A stretch of 64,000 nucleotides of DNA from positions 96,269 through 160,268 of IMG/VR virus record IMGVR_UViG_3300048927_000157; one strand, given 5' to 3'. The stretch's first letter is position 1. Each line of letters begins with the position of its first letter. Positions 9,486 through 17,844 of the stretch are shown piece by piece. The translations under genes and the position numbers were made by a program. This DNA is from a virus. The notes beneath the pieces were generated by a model. It was not told where the DNA came from. It ran no database searches and saw only the letters and a program-made list of their open reading frames with translations.

Positions 9486-11783
9486 CTAACAGACTCTATT
9501 TTCTAGCATTCTGTTGGTTGTTGCTTCACTTATCTTTGACTTGTTTGTAAGGCTCGAATCTGTATTACTTGATTCATACGATTCAATTTTTATTTCTGTG
9601 TTCACCATCGGTTTAGATGTATTCATCACATAGTAGCTAGAATCAAAAACACTGTTTAGAAGAGAATAGATTCCTACTCCGTCTCTGGCATCTGTTAATT
9701 CATAGATTCCATCATTAAGCTTAATAAACTCCTCTACACCGTTTTTAACGATTGCTGTGACTGTATCTACCTTAGTGTATGGTTTAGTGTATTTTTCAAG
9801 GCTTTCTGGATGATTTACCACGTAGTCTCTTCTATCCTGGATATCTATCAAAGCTTCATCTAATTGCTCAGGCATTAAGAAAGACAAAGAATCATCTTTA
9901 CTTATAGCACTGTAGGCTTGCAATGACGGAAAGATTCCCTCTTCAGACAATAATGTTAGAACCTGATTCTTTATTAGTGGGTTTGAACTATTAAAGGTCA
10001 ACCCTTTATTTGTGATCTCAAAGTACTTGTAGGCTGCATCAAACAATGAAGATTCTAGAACCTTTTCCTGAAGCTGCTTAGCATAAAAGTCTGATATGAA
10101 ATCTGAAGTCAGATAATCTAAACTACCAAGATCTGTATCTAAGACAAGCTTTCTAGTCATGAAATCGTTAATGTCCATCTGTCTTACAGTGTTCTCTGGC
10201 ATTTTCAGTAAAGACTTATAAAGGGTAACCTGTTTAGCTGTATCAAAATCTGAATTACTATTGATAGAAAAATTTGGGTCCATTTGTCTTGAAACTATCT
10301 GACTTAATTTTCCTTTTATTCCATTTTCATTATTAAGGTTGAAAAGTCTTGTGAAGTTATAAACTCCATTATTTTTCAATCCCATTTCTTCTAAAACAGA
10401 ATCAGGCAAGATGGTGATGTCCTGTTGGAGTGTAGCATATACATCATCAAGCATATCAGCAAATGAATTGTAGATAGCTGCCTTCTGATATAAATTATCT
10501 CTAAACTTAACGTATCCTCCTGATTGAAACATTTCTAACTCTCCTAATCCTGTGTCTACAAAGGATAAGTTTCTACTTTTATCAGTTTCAGAGATGGGGA
10601 TGATCATTTCTGATTGTGTAATATCTTGTCCAAAGAACTCTGCAATATCATTACTGATATCATAGATATCTGGGTTGCTGACACTATTCATTTCAGCCTT
10701 GAATAAGAAGTCATCTACGACATCCAGGATACCTAGAATTTCCTCTCTACTCTTGGAGTAATAAGATTGAGCCAAGCCATATAAATCAATGTGATTGAAG
10801 GCTGCTTGAATCTCTAAATTTTTTAATAGAGGTTCTAAAGCTTCATTATTGTACCAGTCATCTACAGGAATCATCCTCAGAGTATCTACTGAATTTGTAA
10901 AGGCTTCCTTCGGCTCTCCGACTCTAAGGGTATTCAAAATAGATGGAACCAAGTCATTGTTTAGTTTAGGAACCATCATCCCATCAAGGTCTGTGAATAC
11001 TGGAATTACTTTAGAGTTAATTACTAAATCCTTGGCATAGTTATAAGCTTCTGGATTATCTAAAATATAATCTTTGATGTCAGCATTGTCCATTGATTGA
11101 ACTTTAGAAAGGAAATCAGAATCAGATGTGAAGTTTCTTACATTCATTAAAATATAATCTCTAACATCCTCTGGTAGATAATTTTTAAATTTACCAATAC
11201 CTGTAATCTGAGTAGTATCTTGAACAACAAAGTCTTTATAAGATGAATTGTCTGCAAACAAATTAGTTAGCTGGTTCCCCTGTCTTAATGTGTTTCTTAA
11301 TCTGTTGATGAACTCCTTCACATTCATTCTAAATGAAGGAAATGATAAGAGGTTATTAATCTCAGGCTCCGAGTACATACCAGAATTTCTAAGTTTTTCT
11401 CTTGATACCTTAAATAGTCCTTCACCTGTAAAGAAAGTTCTCTGTAGATTTCCCAGTAAGGTGTCTGCACTTTCTATGTTCAAGGTCTGAAGATTATTTG
11501 AGAGCTCCGTTACATCCTGATTAGACAGCAGCTCAGTAGTATTAAGATTGTTAATGTACTTTAATACATCATACAAAGCAGGTTCTTTTTCTCCCAAGTT
11601 CCAATCTTTGGCATACTCCTGAAACCTTTCTGTATTAGCAACAGCCCAGATATCCAAAGCTTCCTCCTGGTCATTAGTATGGGCATAAGCCTCTCTATAA
11701 AGAGAGGACTCATTACCTAAATTGTTTAAAACTCTGGTTACTCTATCTGTATCAAAGTCCCTATATATTTTACACTTGTTCAT
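9486..11783 (-). CDS. Large internal virion protein (765 aa), paralogous N-terminus to the 2021-aa protein
   Basis: The gene follows the 2019-aa gene with a 1-bp gap and ends 70 bp before the next gene, so it is the third gene of the 848-2019-765 operon. Residues about 20-55 (NESSLYREAY, EALDIW, ANTERFQ) match a motif family (S-L-Y/F, then A-D-x-Y/W, then F) seen at the start of large phage polyvalent virion proteins, and the same motif opens the 2021-aa protein. A segment at about 118-139 (GEGLFKVSREKLRNSGMYSE) also looks like a conserved block of such proteins. The rest is helical and acidic with no recognisable enzyme motif. FTDLDG near residue 270 superficially resembles an acidic catalytic loop but lacks the rest of an RNA polymerase or HAD signature. 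It is probably injected cargo or a structural protein. Confidence 0.65.
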   Translation of the reverse strand: MNKCKIYRDFDTDRVTRVLNNLGNESSLYREAYAHTNDQEEALDIWAVANTERFQEYAKDWNLGEKEPALYDVLKYINNLNTTELLSNQDVTELSNNLQTLNIESADTLLGNLQRTFFTGEGLFKVSREKLRNSGMYSEPEINNLLSFPSFRMNVKEFINRLRNTLRQGNQLTNLFADNSSYKDFVVQDTTQITGIGKFKNYLPEDVRDYILMNVRNFTSDSDFLSKVQSMDNADIKDYILDNPEAYNYAKDLVINSKVIPVFTDLDGMMVPKLNNDLVPSILNTLRVGEPKEAFTNSVDTLRMIPVDDWYNNEALEPLLKNLEIQAAFNHIDLYGLAQSYYSKSREEILGILDVVDDFLFKAEMNSVSNPDIYDISNDIAEFFGQDITQSEMIIPISETDKSRNLSFVDTGLGELEMFQSGGYVKFRDNLYQKAAIYNSFADMLDDVYATLQQDITILPDSVLEEMGLKNNGVYNFTRLFNLNNENGIKGKLSQIVSRQMDPNFSINSNSDFDTAKQVTLYKSLLKMPENTVRQMDINDFMTRKLVLDTDLGSLDYLTSDFISDFYAKQLQEKVLESSLFDAAYKYFEITNKGLTFNSSNPLIKNQVLTLLSEEGIFPSLQAYSAISKDDSLSFLMPEQLDEALIDIQDRRDYVVNHPESLEKYTKPYTKVDTVTAIVKNGVEEFIKLNDGIYELTDARDGVGIYSLLNSVFDSSYYVMNTSKPMVNTEIKIESYESSNTDSSLTNKSKISEATTNRMLENRVC

Positions 11784-11784
11784 T

Positions 11785-14700
11785 TTAGTCTAATTCTATA
11801 TTACATTCGTTTTCTTCAGTACTCTCCTCTATACTATTTTTGATTGGAGAGCTATCACTAACTACCTTATCCGTCTCATTACTTAGTTCAGAAGTGAATT
11901 CTGGCACTTGGTTAAGTGCAAACTTGATCTTAGGACCTATAAAAGGTTTATTATTTAGATCAATATCTATAAGAGCATTATCAATTAGAGTCTGAGCAGT
12001 GTTTCTAGAGTTTAAAAACTCTTCTACTGATGGATAAAACTCTGAATTTGATATCACATCTCTTATTTCATTCACATATTCGTCTGAATAATTCAAAGAA
12101 GTCAACCTGTACTTAGGTGATATCTTGTTTTCTGCTAGGAATTCATTGATATCATTGATGTAAGTACTGAAGTCCTTACTTTTATTATTGGCTAGAGAGT
12201 CAAATTGAGACACAATAACGTCACTATTCAAAGATTCTTTAAGTGAAATAGGATAAATTATATCTTTTCCATTGTGTTTAAACATCACTACAGGAACTTT
12301 TCTACCTGTATATGCCTTATCTCTCATAATACTTTGTGCATAATTGTAAGGAGTATTATAATTAGCTCCAGAATTAAAGAATAATTGGTTGAAACTAACG
12401 TACCCTATATCCATAACCTTACTAGGATTGATAGTGTTGTTGGTGTTATCCCTAGAAAATTCATATAAAACCTTTCCATCGTCTGTAGAAGATATGTTTG
12501 GTACACCCATGTAAACTATTTGGACAGGTACTGTAAATGAAGATTTGGCATTAGTGTATCCACTTTGCTCGAATCTATCAAACATACTGTTTCTTAAGTA
12601 ATCCATGTACACTGCATTAGTACCATTTGAATTGTTGAAAGATTTCACTACCCCAATAGTATTACCAGTCTTATCTTTAGAAACAATAACCATGTTATCT
12701 TTAAACTCTTTTCTTAGTGCATCATATTCTCTCTGTTGTGCATCACTTAATTTTGATTTTCCTAATTTCTTTTCAAGATTTCTCAGGATTTTTTCATAAG
12801 GAGTTTTATTGAAATCTACATTTAAAGCAGTTCTTAACTCCTTATTTCTTGATTGTAAAGCACTTATCTCATTCTCAAAGTTTTGGATGTTTCTATCTTC
12901 AACAGTTGCTCTATCAAGAAGGGGATATACTACATCTCTATTATAGGCTGCCCTGTCACTTACTACTGCATCATTTGCCTCCTCAATTTGCTTGTTTAGT
13001 GCATCAAGGAAAGTCTGAGCTGATTGAATACTTGCTTTTAAAACATTTATTCTACTGTTATTCTCTACAGCTTCTGAAGCCATATTAAGTAGTGGTTCAA
13101 ACTTAGCTCTATCTTCTTCGGAAACAGATGATAAGAATGGTTTCATCCTGTCAAGAAGCACTTTGTTATAAGATGAATCTTGTTCAACTTCAAATGATAT
13201 TGCATCTCCTGGAGTTAACCTTTGAGCAGCTTCACTATCAATTAAAGAAGCTAAATCAAAATCAGATCTTACAGGAACCTGAGTTCCATTTACATCCATA
13301 GTTAAAGTATAATACCCTGAACTACCTATGATGTTATCTGGATTAAATCTTAAGTTAGAATTTGCTTCTAAAGTTGGAATATCCCCTTGAGGAAGAATTA
13401 TCCTTCTAGATTTATCTAACTGGAAAGAAACTCTGTTAACCTCTCCATTGGCATCATTGAAAGTAACTCTTACTACCTGCCCTGCCTGGATTAAATCATT
13501 TGATTGTTCTAATCCTATTGGTTCATTATCTACATCAATACTCCAGCCTACTTTACTATCTACTAACTGAGTGATAAGTAAAGAAGGGGTTATGTTGGCA
13601 ATAGTTACCTCATTGTTTGAATTGCTTCCTGTAAAAGTTGCAAAATCATAGTTGTTCAAAACTGTTGGATCTCCTCCTCTTGTTCTTGCTGTAAACTCAT
13701 CTGTTGGTGCTTCTGTAGTTACAACAGCAATCTCACTGTCTGAAAGAGGACTCAATTCAGTTTCAGTATTGAAGTATTCGTTTTCTAAGAAATTTCTCTG
13801 CTCCAATACATCAGACAATCTGATAGGTGTTCCATTGTAGTCAATAACTCTACCTTCAACTAATCCATACTTATTAATAAGACTTTTCATTTGAGCTAAT
13901 TTAGCCTCGTCTTCATTAGTCTTATCTTCCTTGTTGAATAGGTCCTGATAATCATTGAATAATTTTGAAACCTTTTTAGGGTTTAGATCAAAGTTATCTA
14001 CAGTTTCTACATTTAATTCCTTAGAAGCAGATCTCAACTCATCAATAACATTATCAATGAAATTGTTTAATCTGTCTAATTCAGTATTGATTTGAATGGT
14101 TCTTGATTCTGTAGGCTGCTTAGTTTCTTCTAGGATTCTATCTACTTCATCAAGTTCATCCTGTCTTTGCTTTTCAATCTCACCTATTCTATCTTCCATT
14201 TGAGCAAGTCCTTCCTCTAAGGTGATAGAATCATCTAAAGCATCAACTTCCTGAGCAATGTTATTAGTCTGATTAATCAGATCATCATATCTATTGTTGA
14301 TCTCAGTCCTTTTATCTTCAGCAATTTTATTTATTCTTTGTTCTTCGGCAAGTTGTGAGTTTCTTTCAGGATCTCCCATTGTTGCTGGAGAAACTTCTGA
14401 CTCAGCTCTTATTTCACTGATTCTTTCATTTAGCATTTCAAGCTCAGCTTCATTGGATTTTACAGCATCATAAACCAATTGTTGGTTTGGAGATAGAGTA
14501 TTCCCAGCAGCCAGGTCTTGTGCAATCCCTTCTACAATGTTTCTATAAGTGACAGAAGAAGTATCCAAATTCATGTTCCCTTCCTCATCCTGGTTCACAA
14601 TTTCCTGAAGCTCTTCTTTAGAAATCACATCAGGCTGTACTTCATTTAAAGTATTACCCTCCTGGATTGAAGTTCCCATTCTAATGATCTCAGCATTCGT

Positions 14701-17700
14701 TAGAAATGTGTGAACATCATATTTAGAGATTACTCCTGAATCTAGCTTCTCTTTTAATTGTCTGAATTCTTCTTTAGAAAGTTCATCAAATCCTGACTCG
14801 TTATTCTCCACCCAATCAGTGTTATCAAAAATAGCATCATATTTCTTTCTGTTGAAAATACCTTTGGCTATATTATTCACATAAGCTGGGTCAGCAACCA
14901 TCTGGGCAGCCTTAGCAAAGTTTCTCATCAAAGCCATTTGAGCTTTGTAAGCACCTACTAAGCTTTGAATCATATCAGCCTTGTTTCTATCAATAGCTGC
15001 TTCATCTTCTGTTTTTTCAGTAGTATCTAGTAGATGTTCAACGTATCTATCAAGACTTTTTAAATTAGATAAAACGTCTGAAGATTCACTATCTGCTACA
15101 TTTAAGTTTACTGCATCAAAAAATTTACTGGCAGGGTTACCAAAAGGCATTGAAGGAATAGATTCTTTCGAGTTTAATATGTTAGTTAATGTGAGAATTC
15201 TATTATTAACAGATTCTATTTCACTTTGAACTCCTGCTAACTTATTGTTAGTTCTATCCAATTCTGAAACTACAGCTTCATTCTCCCCCTGTCTTGGTGG
15301 TTTTAAAACATCAGTAGAGAAGTCATTTAGTAATTCATTGTGTCTTTTTTCAAGCTCTTCTAACTGGTTTTGTAGATCTTCAAGCTCCGACATTCTTCTT
15401 TGTTGAACTCCTGACAAATTGGCATAATAATTCATAGAATCTGCAATGCCATTAATACCTACAGTTTGCTCAATTGACTGAGCCAGGTTGTTAGCATTAT
15501 CGGCTGAGTGCATCCCATGAAAGAAATTTAATGCTGCCAATTCAGTTATCTGAGTAGGTGAGAAACTACCTTGGTTTGATCCAAGATTTAGTGATTCTGC
15601 CATCTCATAAGCTGCATCAAAAGCTTCAACCATATTATTCAAATTATCCTGAGTTTCTTTTTTGAAATCAGTTATTTGGTCTGGACTTCTGAAGTTGTAT
15701 AAATTAACAAGTGCATCCTCTGGAATGTTATCAATCATAGTATCCATATCAAACTTATTTGATTCAGATAATCCTGCTCTTCTTTCTGCTGAAAGCTTAG
15801 CAAAGATAGCATTCTGGTAAGCTAATTGAGCTTGCTCCAGGTTTCCACTTGCTACATATTTTTTACTCAAATCTGAGTTTATAACTTGTTGATTAAGAGC
15901 CCCAATCTTATCACTGATTCTGGCTGTAGAAACATTTGCCAAGTTATTATAAATGGCTTGTTTACTTAAATAATCTTCGTGAGCTGTAACTAGGTCTTGT
16001 TGGGTGCTATTTAGATTTTCAACATTCCTATTGATATTTGCTATCTCTCTTGAGACTTGTCTTTGATTCAATACATCAAATCCACCTCTAGCTCTAACAG
16101 TTCCTCCTGCACCTACGATCATACCAATCATAATGTCGTTCCACCCTGATTCTGAGGTATATGTATTAACAAAAGATTCTCCAAAAGCATTTAAAAGAGA
16201 TTTATTGATCTCAGTTGCCTGAGGATTAAATCTAGACTCTAAATAGTTTTTATGAGTATCTGATAAAACGTGCTGAATACCTTCCTCCCAAAGTCCTTCA
16301 GTTGCTGGAGCTTCTAAAGCTTTTAGGGCTCTATATCCAATTTTCTGAATCTTACTTCTCTGTACAGCTTCCCATACAGCAGATTGTATTCCTTTCTCAG
16401 ACACTTCTCCAAGAGTTTGTTTAACTCCAAGTCCGAATACTCTGTTAATCGAATCTTCAAGTAGTCCTTTCTTAACCACTTTGTTAAGCCCCATAGCATC
16501 ACCAAACTGAAGCCAGTTAGACAATCCTACAACAGCAAGGTTGGCAGCAAATACACCATTCCCTGAATCTCTGTTTGCCTTATCAAAATTAGCAATTTCT
16601 TCTGAAGTAGGTAGTCTACCATAAGCATTGTTATAAGCTTTGATATAATTTTCCTGAGCTTCGTTCATAGCTCCTCTAGCTTCCAATCCAGATTCTGGGG
16701 ATGCACTTGTTAGAAGTGTCACCATATTACCAGCCATAGATTTGAAAGTCTGAGCCTTTAACTCTGCTCTTGCAGCTTGCTTAAATCCATTTAATAAAGC
16801 TTGTCTACCTAGTGCCTGAGTTTCACCTTTAGCAGCAGCCCCAATAGTTTCAGCTAAGAATGCTCTAGAAGCTGCTCCTGTAGTAGCTCCTCCTAATCCT
16901 ACAGCTCCTAAACCAAGACCTGTAGCTCTACCAACACCAATAGCCCCAACCATAAATCCTACGGCAGGAGCAACTTGTTCAAACCAAAGCTCACTGTGAG
17001 CTAGTTTTCCTATTAATGATGAGTTATCATAGTCTGATGAATGGTAAATTCTGTTAGAACTCTGTGAACTCTTATCATAATCATCTAAAAGTTTGGTGAA
17101 ATCATTGTTGAAAAGTACATTTAAACTTCTCTCAGATATAGCTTGAGGTAAATATGCAATCGTTCCAAGAGTTCCCAAGGTTAAACTATCTGCTGAATGA
17201 ACTAAATTCATTAAACCAGCACCAGCTCTTCCTCCAAAACCTTGCTGAGCATACTTCATATCTTGATCGGAACCGAATTTGTTTCTTACATAACCGTATC
17301 CAATGTTCTTAGATACTTGGTTACCTTCTATTCCTCCAAGAATTCCCCCAACTACTCCTCCAATAGCAGCACCAATAGGTCCACCAAGGGAACCAATAGC
17401 TGCTCCTGTAGCAGCCCCTGCAACAATACCTCCTCCTATACCAATAGCACCAGCATTACTTTTATCCAGATTAGCCCAGTCTTCACTCATTTGAGTATAG
17501 TATTCATCTACATTAATTCTATCACCAATCCAAGAAGGAGTATTATCTTGGTATGAACCAAATGGATCTATCTTTCCACCTGGCTGAGTTCCTCCACCAT
17601 TGAATGAGAAACTAGCAGCATTTAAGCTTGGCTTATAGATAGAATTAAAATCAGGAGTAGTCAACTCTGATACCCTTTTTAAGGATGCAGATAAGGACTC

Positions 17701-17844
17701 ATCCCCGAAGTCATAAGTGACAGGGTTATTTAGTACTTGATTTGCCAAATTAACACTATCACTTACTCCACCAGAAGTTATTCCCATAATAGGGTCAAAT
17801 CCTGATGGTGAAGCATTATATAGGTCTTGTGGTGTATTAGCCAT
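11785..17844 (-). CDS. Giant internal virion protein (2019 aa) with Gly-rich membrane-active segments and coiled coils
   Basis: It overlaps the end of the 848-aa gene by 8 bp and leads into the 765-aa gene, so the three are co-translated. Residues about 130-170 form a Gly/Ala-rich hydrophobic stretch with GxxxG spacing (AAIGSLGGPIGAAIGGVVGG), followed by similar ones at about 286-335 and 571-583. Such segments occur in phage internal proteins that insert into the host membrane to form a DNA channel. Coiled-coil regions follow near 810-835 (LEDLQNQLEELEKRHNELL), 1158-1240 and 1595-1715. The C-terminus is acidic. SDFDLASLID near residue 1530 was examined as a possible RNA polymerase loop but does not fit DxDxD. 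The function as an ejected cargo or channel protein is inferred. Confidence 0.7.
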   Translation of the reverse strand: MANTPQDLYNASPSGFDPIMGITSGGVSDSVNLANQVLNNPVTYDFGDESLSASLKRVSELTTPDFNSIYKPSLNAASFSFNGGGTQPGGKIDPFGSYQDNTPSWIGDRINVDEYYTQMSEDWANLDKSNAGAIGIGGGIVAGAATGAAIGSLGGPIGAAIGGVVGGILGGIEGNQVSKNIGYGYVRNKFGSDQDMKYAQQGFGGRAGAGLMNLVHSADSLTLGTLGTIAYLPQAISERSLNVLFNNDFTKLLDDYDKSSQSSNRIYHSSDYDNSSLIGKLAHSELWFEQVAPAVGFMVGAIGVGRATGLGLGAVGLGGATTGAASRAFLAETIGAAAKGETQALGRQALLNGFKQAARAELKAQTFKSMAGNMVTLLTSASPESGLEARGAMNEAQENYIKAYNNAYGRLPTSEEIANFDKANRDSGNGVFAANLAVVGLSNWLQFGDAMGLNKVVKKGLLEDSINRVFGLGVKQTLGEVSEKGIQSAVWEAVQRSKIQKIGYRALKALEAPATEGLWEEGIQHVLSDTHKNYLESRFNPQATEINKSLLNAFGESFVNTYTSESGWNDIMIGMIVGAGGTVRARGGFDVLNQRQVSREIANINRNVENLNSTQQDLVTAHEDYLSKQAIYNNLANVSTARISDKIGALNQQVINSDLSKKYVASGNLEQAQLAYQNAIFAKLSAERRAGLSESNKFDMDTMIDNIPEDALVNLYNFRSPDQITDFKKETQDNLNNMVEAFDAAYEMAESLNLGSNQGSFSPTQITELAALNFFHGMHSADNANNLAQSIEQTVGINGIADSMNYYANLSGVQQRRMSELEDLQNQLEELEKRHNELLNDFSTDVLKPPRQGENEAVVSELDRTNNKLAGVQSEIESVNNRILTLTNILNSKESIPSMPFGNPASKFFDAVNLNVADSESSDVLSNLKSLDRYVEHLLDTTEKTEDEAAIDRNKADMIQSLVGAYKAQMALMRNFAKAAQMVADPAYVNNIAKGIFNRKKYDAIFDNTDWVENNESGFDELSKEEFRQLKEKLDSGVISKYDVHTFLTNAEIIRMGTSIQEGNTLNEVQPDVISKEELQEIVNQDEEGNMNLDTSSVTYRNIVEGIAQDLAAGNTLSPNQQLVYDAVKSNEAELEMLNERISEIRAESEVSPATMGDPERNSQLAEEQRINKIAEDKRTEINNRYDDLINQTNNIAQEVDALDDSITLEEGLAQMEDRIGEIEKQRQDELDEVDRILEETKQPTESRTIQINTELDRLNNFIDNVIDELRSASKELNVETVDNFDLNPKKVSKLFNDYQDLFNKEDKTNEDEAKLAQMKSLINKYGLVEGRVIDYNGTPIRLSDVLEQRNFLENEYFNTETELSPLSDSEIAVVTTEAPTDEFTARTRGGDPTVLNNYDFATFTGSNSNNEVTIANITPSLLITQLVDSKVGWSIDVDNEPIGLEQSNDLIQAGQVVRVTFNDANGEVNRVSFQLDKSRRIILPQGDIPTLEANSNLRFNPDNIIGSSGYYTLTMDVNGTQVPVRSDFDLASLIDSEAAQRLTPGDAISFEVEQDSSYNKVLLDRMKPFLSSVSEEDRAKFEPLLNMASEAVENNSRINVLKASIQSAQTFLDALNKQIEEANDAVVSDRAAYNRDVVYPLLDRATVEDRNIQNFENEISALQSRNKELRTALNVDFNKTPYEKILRNLEKKLGKSKLSDAQQREYDALRKEFKDNMVIVSKDKTGNTIGVVKSFNNSNGTNAVYMDYLRNSMFDRFEQSGYTNAKSSFTVPVQIVYMGVPNISSTDDGKVLYEFSRDNTNNTINPSKVMDIGYVSFNQLFFNSGANYNTPYNYAQSIMRDKAYTGRKVPVVMFKHNGKDIIYPISLKESLNSDVIVSQFDSLANNKSKDFSTYINDINEFLAENKISPKYRLTSLNYSDEYVNEIRDVISNSEFYPSVEEFLNSRNTAQTLIDNALIDIDLNNKPFIGPKIKFALNQVPEFTSELSNETDKVVSDSSPIKNSIEESTEENECNIELD

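Noticed and set aside
9486-11783. FTDLDG of the 765-aa protein as an RNA polymerase catalytic loop
   Set aside because: The third aspartate and the surrounding beta-barrel pattern are missing.
17242-17556. Plus-strand open frame of 104 aa opposite the 2019-aa gene
   Set aside because: It is the complement of the Gly/Ala-rich segment (Pro/Ser-rich translation), with no promoter or conserved motif.
11785-17844. SDFDLASLID of the 2019-aa protein as a DxDxD motif
   Set aside because: The spacing of the acidic residues is wrong and the neighbouring sequence does not resemble the polymerase core.
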